DNA of 64,000 nt from Microcoleus sp. AS-A8 (GTDB lineage: Bacteria > Cyanobacteriota > Cyanobacteriia > Cyanobacteriales > Coleofasciculaceae). Of this stretch, positions 32,786 through 40,797 are shown piece after piece; the first letter of the stretch is position 1; every line of letters starts with the position of its first letter. The stretch lies in assembly GCA_039962225.1 (NCBI GenBank), contig JAMPKV010000013.1:124001-188000 (forward strand), given 5' to 3'. The notes under the pieces were generated by a model, which was not told where the DNA came from, ran no database searches, and saw only the letters and a list, made by a program, of their open reading frames with translations. The position numbers were made by a program, and so were the translations under genes.

Positions 32786-35140
32786 TTACCGCCATTCTCC
32801 TTGCACCACAAAGGCAGCCCAGTAATAGCTGCGTTCTTCGCCTAATGAGTATTCCAACAGAATGGTATTGTCATCGAGGACTTGTTGCTGAATCTGTTGC
32901 AGGTTGAGGGGTTGGGGATACTTTAAGGCTGCATAACGGGGGCTGTTGACTCGGATTTGTCCTTCAAGTTGCTGCAACTGGGTGAGGAGGGTGGCAATTT
33001 GTTGTTTGATTTCGTTTAATTGTTTATCGGTGTATTGACCTTTGAGCAGTTGTTCTCGGTTGTATTCGGCAGCGCTGAGTTGCTGTTGGATGGTGCGTTC
33101 TTGTTGGAGGAGTTCGGGGTTAACGCCTTGGCGGATGTTGGCGTTGGCTTCGGTGAGGAGTTCTAACAAAGAGCGAGCACGGGCGCGTTCGCTGGCGTGG
33201 AGAGCTAGGGCGTCGTATCCTTTATTAGGGTTGGTTTTGTGCAACTGCATCAGCAGGTCGATATAGAACTCGTAATAATCCTGCACTGAGGCAAAATATG
33301 AGGCGCGGAGTTCTTGGCTACCTATTTTGGTGCGGAGGTTTTCAATAATTTTGATTGCAGCCTCCATCTGAGTTAAAGCTGAGTTGAGATTGCCTCGGTT
33401 GCGTTCTAGGTAGGCGACATTATAGAGAGTGAGGGCTTCCCCTGCCTTGTTGCCAGTAGCCCGACTCAAGGGCAAGGATTGGTTGTAGAATTCCAGGGCT
33501 TTTTGCTTTTCTCCTAATGCGTCGTAAACTAAACCGATGTTATTGAGAGTAGCCGCTTCCATTGCCTTGTCCCCAGTAGCCCGTCTCAAGGGCAAGGATT
33601 GGTTGTAGAATTCCAGCGCTGTTTGCTTTTGACCTAACGCGTCGTAGACTAAACCGATGCTAGTGAGGGTAACGGCTTCCTGTGTCTTGTTCCCAGTAGC
33701 CCGAGTCAAGGGCAAGGATTGGTTGTAGAAATCCAGCGCTGTTTGCTTTTGACCTAACGCGTCGTAGACTGTACCGATGTTATTGAGAGTAACGGCTTCC
33801 TGTGTCTTGTTCCCAGTAGCCCGACTCAAGGGCAAGGATTGGTTGTAGAAATCCAGCGCTGTTTGCTTTTGATCTAACGCGTCGTAGACTAAACCGATGT
33901 TATTGAGAGTAGTGGCTTCCCCTGCCTTGTCCCCAGTAGCCCGTCTCAAGGGCAAGGCTTGGTTCAAAAAATCCAGCGCTTTTTGCTTTTCTCCTAATGC
34001 GTCGTAGACTCGACCGATGTTATTGAGAGTAACCGCTTCCCCTGTCTTGTTCCCAGTAGCCCGAGTTAAGGGCAAGGATTGGTTGTAGAAATCCAGCGCT
34101 GTTTGCTTGTCTCCTAATGCGTCGTAAACTCCACCGATGTTATTGAGAGTAGTGGCTTCCCCTGCCTTGTCCCCAGTAGCCCGTCTCAAGGGCAAAGATT
34201 GGTTGTAGAAATCCAGCGCTTTTTGCTTGTCTCCTAATGCGTCGTAGACTGTACCGATGTTATTGAGGGTAGTTGCTTCCCCTGCCTTGTTCCCAGTAGC
34301 CCGAGTCAAGGGCAAGGATTGGTTGTAGAAATCCAGCGCTTTTTGCTTGTCTCCTAATGCGTCGTAGACTCGACCGATGTTACTGAGAGTAACCGCTTCC
34401 TGTTTCTTGTCCCCAGTAGCCCGAGTCAAGGGCAAGGATTGGTTGTAGAAATCCAGCGCTTTTTGCTTGTCTCCTAATGCGTCGTAGACTGCGCCGATGT
34501 TATTGAGGGTAATGGCTTCCCCTGCCTTGTCCCCAGTAGCCCGAGTCAAGGGCAAGGATTGGTTGTAGAAATCCAGCGCTTTTTGCTTTTCTCCTAATGC
34601 GTGGTAGACTGTACCGATGTTATTGAGGGTAGCAGCTTCCCCTGCCTTGTCCCCAGTAGCCCGTCTTAAGGGCAAGGATTGGTTGAAGTAATCCAGCGCT
34701 GTTTGCTTTTCTCCTAATACGGAGTAGATTAAGCCAATCTGATTCAGGCTGACAGCTTCTGATTGGCTATCTCCGACAGCACGATACAGGGCTAGCGCCT
34801 TTTCATATTTTGTAATTGCTTGTCGTAGAGATTCTGCTGTTCCTTGCTTCCGTAGTTGCTCTCCCTCCTGATAAGCTCGTTTAGCAGCGGCGCGAGTTGC
34901 GTCTTGCTCACTAGCTGCTGGCTGTTGGGCAATGCTTGATGATCCCCCCCAGCCCCCCTTTTTAAGGGGGGAGAAGCGTGTTGGGGTGGCAGCTACGGAC
35001 TCTGACAACAAGAGAACACCGATAAATAGAGCTAAACTTCGATGAACTATCCCTGGAAGCGATACTAGATTGAGCAACACCGAGCGCGATTTCTTCCCGA
35101 TAGAGTTCCTTGCAATCTGCCTAACCACCTCGTCGTCCAT
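32786..35140 (-). CDS. TPR protein of the TPR-CHAT type with the CHAT domain missing
   Basis: A signal or anchor helix ([15 protein letters not shown]) is followed by a Pro/Gly insert ([11 protein letters not shown]) and [18 protein letters not shown], then eleven 40-residue tetratricopeptide units and a twelfth degenerate unit. Next comes the helical linker typical before CHAT ([51 protein letters not shown]). CHAT proteases normally continue for about 300 residues after [15 protein letters not shown], but here the frame ends ten residues later. The catalytic His/Cys are therefore absent. ATG 35140 is chosen over TTG 35179 on its AGG site. It may act as a pure scaffold, or be a decayed protease. 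Confidence 0.88.
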   Translation of the reverse strand: MDDEVVRQIARNSIGKKSRSVLLNLVSLPGIVHRSLALFIGVLLLSESVAATPTRFSPLKKGGWGGSSSIAQQPAASEQDATRAAAKRAYQEGEQLRKQGTAESLRQAITKYEKALALYRAVGDSQSEAVSLNQIGLIYSVLGEKQTALDYFNQSLPLRRATGDKAGEAATLNNIGTVYHALGEKQKALDFYNQSLPLTRATGDKAGEAITLNNIGAVYDALGDKQKALDFYNQSLPLTRATGDKKQEAVTLSNIGRVYDALGDKQKALDFYNQSLPLTRATGNKAGEATTLNNIGTVYDALGDKQKALDFYNQSLPLRRATGDKAGEATTLNNIGGVYDALGDKQTALDFYNQSLPLTRATGNKTGEAVTLNNIGRVYDALGEKQKALDFLNQALPLRRATGDKAGEATTLNNIGLVYDALDQKQTALDFYNQSLPLSRATGNKTQEAVTLNNIGTVYDALGQKQTALDFYNQSLPLTRATGNKTQEAVTLTSIGLVYDALGQKQTALEFYNQSLPLRRATGDKAMEAATLNNIGLVYDALGEKQKALEFYNQSLPLSRATGNKAGEALTLYNVAYLERNRGNLNSALTQMEAAIKIIENLRTKIGSQELRASYFASVQDYYEFYIDLLMQLHKTNPNKGYDALALHASERARARSLLELLTEANANIRQGVNPELLQQERTIQQQLSAAEYNREQLLKGQYTDKQLNEIKQQIATLLTQLQQLEGQIRVNSPRYAALKYPQPLNLQQIQQQVLDDNTILLEYSLGEERSYYWAAFVVQGEWR
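33430..34760 (-). repeat. 120-bp tandem repeat array (TPR units)
   Basis: Eleven 120-bp units, most 90% or more alike by eye, encode successive TPRs (core [31 protein letters not shown]). Variation is concentrated at a few codons, which suggests ongoing unit duplication or gene conversion. Confidence 0.9.
34953..34971. repeat. CCCCCCTT/AAGGGGGG palindrome inside the TPR gene
   Basis: An 8-bp-arm palindrome within CCCCAGCCCCCCTTTTTAAGGGGGG is translated as [12 protein letters not shown] just after the signal helix. The same motif occurs in many cyanobacterial spacers, so this looks like a repeat inserted in frame. Confidence 0.7.
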
Positions 35141-35232
35141 CACGGCACCTATTTCTCTTGCGTCTACTTTAATCGACAATACCGTGACACTCTATCTCTG
35201 AGAGTTTAGAGGTTATGCAGGTACACTAGCGT

Positions 35233-35265
35233 AGATCCCCGACTTTTTTAAGAAGTCGGGGATCT
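35233..35265. repeat. AGATCCCCGACTT hairpin (interspersed repeat/terminator)
   Basis: Perfect 13-bp arms with a 7-base loop, lying 24 bases beyond the Uma2 stop (minus strand). It can end the Uma2 transcript and belongs to a GATCCCCGACTTCTT-type repeat; a relative is at 13797-13825. Confidence 0.7.
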
Positions 35266-35288
35266 GAACGCCTGACTTCTGCTGTCAA

Positions 35289-35885
35289 TCAACTTAAAAT
35301 CCCGGTTAGAGTCAAAACAAACCCAGGCAACACATCTTCTCCTGACAATCTGGTGGGGTTGTCCAACACTTCCACATCTCGCCCCTGACGATAGATTTCA
35401 ACTGTTCGGTTTTGGATGTCAATCAGCCAACCCAACCTAGCGCCGTTATCCCTATATTCCTGCATTTTGGTTTGCAGGGATTGGAGTCGATCCGAACTGG
35501 AGCGCAATTCTATCACCAAGTCTGGGCAAACATTGGCAAACGTTTGCTTTTGCTCATCACTCAGAGAATCCCACCGTTGCTGACTAACCCAGGATGCATC
35601 AGGTGAGCGATCACTTCCATTGGGTAGACTAAATCCAGTAGAAGAATCAAAGGCAATACCCCCCCCACCCAGTTCCTCAACCCATTTGACAAGTTGATAG
35701 GTAATCTTGGCATTACGCTTCCCTGTTTCCCATCCCGTCGGTGGATTCACAATCAATTCTCCTGTCGCTGTTCTTTCTAATCTCAAGTCTTGATTAGCCG
35801 TTGCCAGTTCGACAAAATTATCATGACTCAGGGAAAGCGTCAGATTTAATGGGAGGTTAAGCTGAATTGTTTCGGCTACTGTCAT
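35289..35885 (-). CDS. Uma2 family endonuclease-like protein (DUF820)
   Basis: A 198-residue PD-(D/E)XK-fold protein of a family hugely expanded in cyanobacteria. Visible family blocks are LTLSHDNFVELATANQDLRLERTATGELIVNPPTG, the Asp in SDRSPDASWVSQQRW, the acidic strand VCPDLVIELRSSSDRL, then KMQEYRDNGARLGWLIDIQNRTVEIYR. Despite the annotation name, nuclease activity is not established for most members. Many copies per genome argue against a species-defining role. It lies between the TPR gene and the caspase gene on the same strand, with spacers over 100 bases on both sides. Confidence 0.93.
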   Translation of the reverse strand: MTVAETIQLNLPLNLTLSLSHDNFVELATANQDLRLERTATGELIVNPPTGWETGKRNAKITYQLVKWVEELGGGGIAFDSSTGFSLPNGSDRSPDASWVSQQRWDSLSDEQKQTFANVCPDLVIELRSSSDRLQSLQTKMQEYRDNGARLGWLIDIQNRTVEIYRQGRDVEVLDNPTRLSGEDVLPGFVLTLTGILS

Positions 35886-35955
35886 TTGGATTTTGGATGC
35901 AAGGATTGGGGATTTTCCCAGGAGGATGAATCTGGGGACTGGAAATTAAGTTTTA

Positions 35956-35985
35956 GGGTGGGTTACCGCTACGCCTAACCCACCC
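35956..35985. repeat. GGGTGGGTTA palindrome after the caspase gene
   Basis: GGGTGGGTTA and TAACCCACCC form a 10-bp stem with a 10-base loop. It lies 38 bases beyond the caspase stop (minus strand) and may end that transcript; the sequence type is a common cyanobacterial spacer repeat. Confidence 0.65.
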
Positions 35986-36022
35986 AATGCTTGTTACCTC
36001 ATAATAATGAACGGCCTGAAGA

Positions 36023-37222
36023 TTAATCTGCCTTCCGCAACAATGCCCCTGGTTGAATAGCACCCTCCACTGTCGCTACTCCCACTAAACCCTCACGCGA
36101 TCGCAAAGTTACCTTCCCCTTATCGGTGATCGCATTAAACACTGTACCCGGTGCGATCGCACCCAACTCTACCCCACCGAACCACAACTTCGCTTCATTC
36201 CCCTTCACCTCAGTAACCACAGTATCTGCTGCCGGATTGGGGGTATTGATGAAATACATGGGTTGCTTTTCATACCCACTTCCCACCTTCGCTTCATAAC
36301 GGGGAGTTTGGTCAAAGTCTTTAGGTATCTTAGGAACCACGTAGGTGATCGCACTTTCTGGTGTACCTGTTTGCTGCCAAAGATACTGCGTCAATTTGTA
36401 GGTAAAAGCGCCTGCATAGAAACCATTAAAACGTGCATCTGCTGCCGTTTGATTGGGGTTTGTTGCTGCCAAGACAACGCCTTTCGCAACTCCCGCTCGA
36501 TACCGCCTGATATACTCTTCACGAGAAAGACTCAGACGTGACAACCACTTGTCTTGATAGGCTTTTTCTTCACGAGAAATCTGTACCTTTTCCCCACCTT
36601 CTCGCGCACGGACTTTAAATTTTCTAGTAGCAGCACCTGAATAGCAACTATCCAGAACAGCCGTAAAATTCTCACTCTTAACAGCCGACATCAACAGGAA
36701 TAAAGTATGTCCCATAATGTCTTGTACAGTACCACCTTGGGCAGGATATTCATCGGGTAGGGAACTATCAATCGGAACAAAGGTACCATTGACTCCACTC
36801 TTATCCCGACTCGAACCCACGAAGATAGGATCGGGATCGAGAACGAGAGAACCATGCCCAGAGTAGTGAAATACGACTACATCCCCAGGCTTAGCTTGCT
36901 GAATTAAATGCCCTTCAAATGCGTCTAAAATTCCAGAACGAGTAGCTTTTTCATCAATCAGAGTATAAATATCTTTAGGATTAAACCCAAAACGGTGAAT
37001 CAGCAGATTGCGCTGCAACTCTACATCATTCAAACATCCATCCAAGGGAGAAGATGAATACTGATTGATGCCAACGAGTAAAGCCAGTTTGCGAGGAGTA
37101 CTTTGTGCTAAAACCTTTCCGTAGCGATTGCCCTGTCGTTGAATGTTAAGCTGATTTAATCCTAAGCTTGCCAGAGTAGACCCAGCAAATTGAAAAAACT
37201 GACGACGAGAAATAGGGTACAT
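36023..37222 (-). CDS. Tat-exported caspase-family (C14) peptidase
   Basis: A 399-residue orthocaspase/metacaspase-like protein. The N-terminus MYPISRRQFFQFAGSTLASLGL is a Tat signal (SRRQFF), so the enzyme should be exported folded to the periplasm or lumen. The p20 domain starts RKLALLVGINQY; the catalytic dyad is His in FHYSGHGS (about 121) and Cys in LDSCYSGAA (about 192), with intact flanking residues. The last 80 residues form a separate beta domain. Such proteases cut after basic residues and are linked to stress or cell-death responses in cyanobacteria, though physiological targets are poorly known. Monocistronic. Confidence 0.93.
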   Translation of the reverse strand: MYPISRRQFFQFAGSTLASLGLNQLNIQRQGNRYGKVLAQSTPRKLALLVGINQYSSSPLDGCLNDVELQRNLLIHRFGFNPKDIYTLIDEKATRSGILDAFEGHLIQQAKPGDVVVFHYSGHGSLVLDPDPIFVGSSRDKSGVNGTFVPIDSSLPDEYPAQGGTVQDIMGHTLFLLMSAVKSENFTAVLDSCYSGAATRKFKVRAREGGEKVQISREEKAYQDKWLSRLSLSREEYIRRYRAGVAKGVVLAATNPNQTAADARFNGFYAGAFTYKLTQYLWQQTGTPESAITYVVPKIPKDFDQTPRYEAKVGSGYEKQPMYFINTPNPAADTVVTEVKGNEAKLWFGGVELGAIAPGTVFNAITDKGKVTLRSREGLVGVATVEGAIQPGALLRKAD

Positions 37223-37490
37223 GACAGCCCTATTTCCGATAGTTTTTTAGGTGTTTTCACCTAGTATATAAGTCATCGGGGCACGATCTTTGCGTGCCAT
37301 ACCCTGCCAAGATATAACAAAAGTCTATTATCTGTCACCCAGATTTTCTCACCTTCATCAAATTCAACGCGCTAGGGAGAATTCCTTGAGCAATCTACCT
37401 ACTGATTGAATAAATTATCGAGTAACTAGCAGACTAAATAGCTCGTCCTGTAATCTGCTATCAAGCTTCTTAGCAGAACGTCTAACAAAT

Positions 37491-38264
37491 TCAAAAATTT
37501 TTGACCTTAACAATTCTTTGATTGAGAGGTTGAACAGGTCTAGCATTCCTACTATAAACCGATGTTAATTTGGCAATTTGCTCTGAGGATATCTCAATAG
37601 GAGTTCTCATCACATTCCAACTCACTCCTTCACTACAAGGAGGGGTAGTTAAGGAGCCAATGTAACTGTAATAAGACTTGTTGTCTGGTGGCAGAACACT
37701 AGCATTCACGCTAATACCCTGAACAAGTTTTTCTCCTTTCTGGGTAGGAATATGAGTCCATAACGTTTCAATGAAATCGTTGAGTTTACCTTCTTTCATA
37801 AAAACCCCAACGACTGCTAATTTTCCATCTTGACTTTTGTGAACTAAGTGAGCTTCCACCGGATATATTTTTCCCTCAACCGTATGTTCACTAGGTGCAT
37901 GAAAATGAAATTGGAGCAGTTCATATCGTTTTTCATCAATTTCAATAAAACTTCCGAATTCATATTTTACTTCTATTCCATGACCGTTATTGATTACTCT
38001 GAATGGCGTATCTTTATAATTAAACTTAATATTTGATAATTCGGGTTCCTCGGATTTTGTAATATTAATTGGAGACTGCTGATTGCCTATTTTACACGTT
38101 AAAAATTCAGAACTTAACTCCCCCCAATGAATCGGGTTATCTTCGCCACTATAAGACCAATGAATTGGATTTGACAACGCGGGATTAGAAGGAGCAGAGC
38201 AAAGGATTACTACTGTTAAGAAGAATGCAACCAAAGGCACAAATAATAACTTTAAAGACTTCAT
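37491..38264 (-). CDS. ecaA: Alpha-type carbonic anhydrase, exported
   Basis: Interconverts CO2 and bicarbonate. The 257-residue protein has a signal peptide (MKSLKLLFVPLVAFFLTVVILCSA) and then the alpha-CA fold: HWSYSGEDNPIHWGEL, CKIGNQQSPINI, the first two zinc-ligand histidines in LLQFHFHAPSEHTVEG and the third in VEAHLVHKS, then YYSYIGSLTTPPCSEGVSWNV with the conserved Thr and the second disulfide cysteine. The name follows EcaA, the external alpha-CA of cyanobacteria. The gene body is AT-rich compared with its neighbours. Periplasmic or extracellular; a role in inorganic carbon supply or pH control is likely. Confidence 0.93.
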   Translation of the reverse strand: MKSLKLLFVPLVAFFLTVVILCSAPSNPALSNPIHWSYSGEDNPIHWGELSSEFLTCKIGNQQSPINITKSEEPELSNIKFNYKDTPFRVINNGHGIEVKYEFGSFIEIDEKRYELLQFHFHAPSEHTVEGKIYPVEAHLVHKSQDGKLAVVGVFMKEGKLNDFIETLWTHIPTQKGEKLVQGISVNASVLPPDNKSYYSYIGSLTTPPCSEGVSWNVMRTPIEISSEQIAKLTSVYSRNARPVQPLNQRIVKVKNF

Positions 38265-38704
38265 TAGATAATTCTATATAGCTACTTAACGATTAGTGAA
38301 TTTACACAAATGTAGTGATAGTTCAACCTATCTTAGCAATTTGATATTTTTAGGGAAAAACCCCTGTATATATTATTAGCATTATTTTAGGAAAACACCT
38401 ATATAGAATTCATTATTTTATGTTTTTTTATTTTCCATAAAAAATATTAAATAAATTTAATTTTTAAGATTTGGATTGTACAAGAGAGGCGTTGGGATGA
38501 GTTTGTCGCCACGACTTTTTGACCATCAATCTTCTTGCAAGATTTGGGTAGGCTGTAGCCCAGTCCCGCAAGCAGCAGTCACTTATGTTAGGCTGCCAAA
38601 TAAGACACCAGCAATGCTCAGCTTAAAATTCTGTAAAGTCGGCTGCGAGATTGGTAGGCTGGGAATAGTCCTCAGTGGCTTTAAATTATTCAGGAGAGTA
38701 GGAC
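38265..38704. other. AT-rich spacer, no gene called
   Basis: About 440 bases. The first 200 are very AT-rich with A and T tracts, containing the carbonic anhydrase promoter. The rest is mixed. The frame at 38476-38784 overlaps the prohibitin gene and shows no coding features. Confidence 0.5.
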
Positions 38705-39562
38705 TTGAAGTATCAGAATTCACAGAATTGGCAAGCTTTATTGGGGGGGATTTTAGCCGCAGCCTTGATTCTCCTCACCTTTAGTTCGTTTGTCATTATC
38801 AACCCCGGACAAGCTGGAGTCTTGAGCATATTGGGGAAAGCTAGAGATGGAGCATTACTCGAAGGTGTTCACTTCAAACCACCTTTGATTTCAGCCGTAG
38901 ACATCTATGATGTGACGGTGCAAAAGTTTGAAGTTCCGGCGCAAAGCTCCACTAAGGATCTTCAGGATTTATCCGCTAGCTTCGCCATCAACTTCCGCCT
39001 CGATCCAACCAAGGTGGTTGAGGTGAGAAGGAAACAAGGAACGTTACAAAATATCGTGTCGAAAATTATTGCACCCCAGACTCAGGAATCCTTCAAAATT
39101 GCAGCGGCGAGGAGAACCGTTGAAGAAGCGATTACCAAACGGGATGAATTAAAGCGAGACTTTGATATGGCTTTAGGTGAACGCTTAGATAAGTACGGAA
39201 TTATCATACTGGATACCAGTGTCGTTGACCTCGCGTTCTCTCCGGAATTCTCCAAGGCAGTTGAGGAGAAACAAATCGCCGAGCAACGGGCGCAAAGAGC
39301 TGTCTATGTAGCGCAGGAAGCTGAGCAAGAAGCGCAGGCAGACATCAATCGCGCTAAGGGTAGAGCAGAGGCTCAAAAACTGTTGGCGGAAACCCTTAAA
39401 GCCCAAGGGGGCCAACTGGTGCTTCAGAAAGAAGCCATTGAAGCTTGGAGGCAGGGGGGTGCTCAGATGCCAAAAGTTCTGGTTATGGGTAGTGATTCTA
39501 AGAGCAGTGTCCCCTTCCTGTTCAACGTCGGTAATATTCCGGATGAAGCTACTCATCAGTAG
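38705..39562 (+). CDS. Prohibitin/SPFH-family membrane protein
   Basis: A 285-residue SPFH protein. One N-terminal membrane helix (ALLGGILAAALILLTFSSFVII, about residues 11-32) is followed by the band-7 domain (INPGQAGVLSILGKARDGALLEGVHFKPPL, QDLSASFAINFRLD) and a long Ala/Glu/Gln coiled coil (EKQIAEQRAQRAVYVAQEAEQEAQADINRAKGRAEAQ in outline). Prohibitins form large rings that organise membrane proteases and quality control. The TTG start is supported by AGGAG 9 bases upstream. Monocistronic. Confidence 0.93.
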   Translation: MKYQNSQNWQALLGGILAAALILLTFSSFVIINPGQAGVLSILGKARDGALLEGVHFKPPLISAVDIYDVTVQKFEVPAQSSTKDLQDLSASFAINFRLDPTKVVEVRRKQGTLQNIVSKIIAPQTQESFKIAAARRTVEEAITKRDELKRDFDMALGERLDKYGIIILDTSVVDLAFSPEFSKAVEEKQIAEQRAQRAVYVAQEAEQEAQADINRAKGRAEAQKLLAETLKAQGGQLVLQKEAIEAWRQGGAQMPKVLVMGSDSKSSVPFLFNVGNIPDEATHQ

Positions 39563-39626
39563 CTAGTAGTAGAATACCTCGCGACGTACCTACAAATGAG
39601 ATTCGAGTAGGATGCGTTGTGCTTAG

Positions 39627-40742
39627 TTACCCCATCGTTTCTGGCAACACAGCCGGCTGGAAAGAGCAAGCGATCGCGAGTTGAGCGTGTCGCAGTAGAG
39701 TATCTTGGTCGAGAGCATGAACGGAATACTGAGGCGTTACCTTTAAGAGCTTCTCTATTCGCGTCTTAGCCGCTTCGATTACAGATTCATCAAGGCTACC
39801 ATTGCTCAGAGAATCAGCAAAATCTTGCGCGATCGCATAAGTGCGTTCAATCGATGAGGAAGGCAGGTTGCGGGATACAATCAACAGATCGCAACCTGCC
39901 TGAAATGTCTGTGCCACGGTGCCCTTATGACTCAACCGCTCTGAGACAGCGTTCATATCCAGGTCATCCGATACCACAACTCCCTCAAAGCCAAGCTCCT
40001 TGCGGAGTAAGGTTTGTAAGATAATTGGTGAGAGTGTCGCTGGCACATCTGGATCGATTTGGGGAAATAGGATGTGTGCCGTCATAATCAATGGAATCTG
40101 CTCGTTGATCAGCGCTTGGAAAGGGATGAGTTCACGCGATCGCAATTCTTCTACAGTTAGATTCAGTATCGGCAACTCAAGGTGAGAGTCCTGACTGGTA
40201 TCTCCATGTCCGGGGAAGTGCTTAGCACATCCCAGAATTCCTGATTCCTGGAGTCCAAGGTAGTAGTCGTGGGCCGCTTGTGCGGCGGTTTGCGGAGTAA
40301 TGCCAAAGGCACGAGGCCCAATGACGGGGTTGAGAGGATTAGAAAAAACATCGGCGACTGGAGACCAGGATACATTGATTCCGAGTGACTGGAGTTCTAG
40401 TCCCGTTGCCCGTGCTACCTCACGAGCGAGTTTTCCCAACAAGTAGGCATGAGGAAATCGGGTAATCGGCAGAGGTGGGCGAATCACAGAACCCCCCTCA
40501 TGATCGAGGGTCATAAACATGGAGTCGCGTTCGCTATATTGTCGGACTTGCTCGCTGAGTTCCTTGAAGGTTTGCAACCAAACTTCATAGGGTTTGCCCA
40601 TCTGAAAGTTCTTGCCGAAGAAGATTACTCCAACGGGTTTCAGTTCGCTGAGTACACGCTTATCGTCGTCATTTAAGGTAGTACCCGAAACACCCACAAT
40701 CAGGTGATGTCCAAAGCGCTGAAGTTCTTGCAATACTGGCAT
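39627..40742 (-). CDS. nagZ: Beta-N-acetylglucosaminidase NagZ (GH3)
   Basis: NagZ removes GlcNAc from muropeptides during peptidoglycan recycling, in the cytosol. The 371-residue protein has the GH3 barrel with LDHEGGSVIRPPLPITRFP and the NagZ-specific loop KHFPGHGDTSQDSHLELP holding the Asp-His general acid dyad, plus the nucleophile region GVVVSDDLDMNAV. There is no signal peptide. The N-terminus (FGHHLIVGVSGTTL) is full length. A 55-base gap separates it from larC on the same strand, so they may be co-transcribed. Confidence 0.94.
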   Translation of the reverse strand: MPVLQELQRFGHHLIVGVSGTTLNDDDKRVLSELKPVGVIFFGKNFQMGKPYEVWLQTFKELSEQVRQYSERDSMFMTLDHEGGSVIRPPLPITRFPHAYLLGKLAREVARATGLELQSLGINVSWSPVADVFSNPLNPVIGPRAFGITPQTAAQAAHDYYLGLQESGILGCAKHFPGHGDTSQDSHLELPILNLTVEELRSRELIPFQALINEQIPLIMTAHILFPQIDPDVPATLSPIILQTLLRKELGFEGVVVSDDLDMNAVSERLSHKGTVAQTFQAGCDLLIVSRNLPSSSIERTYAIAQDFADSLSNGSLDESVIEAAKTRIEKLLKVTPQYSVHALDQDTLLRHAQLAIACSFQPAVLPETMG

Positions 40743-40797
40743 AAAGTTTAATTAATAGTTTCTATATAATTGAAAACGGTTCAGGAGGGACTAAGCA

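Noticed and set aside
38476-38784. 102-codon frame before and across the prohibitin start
   Set aside because: Overlaps the well-supported SPFH gene; composition not coding-like.
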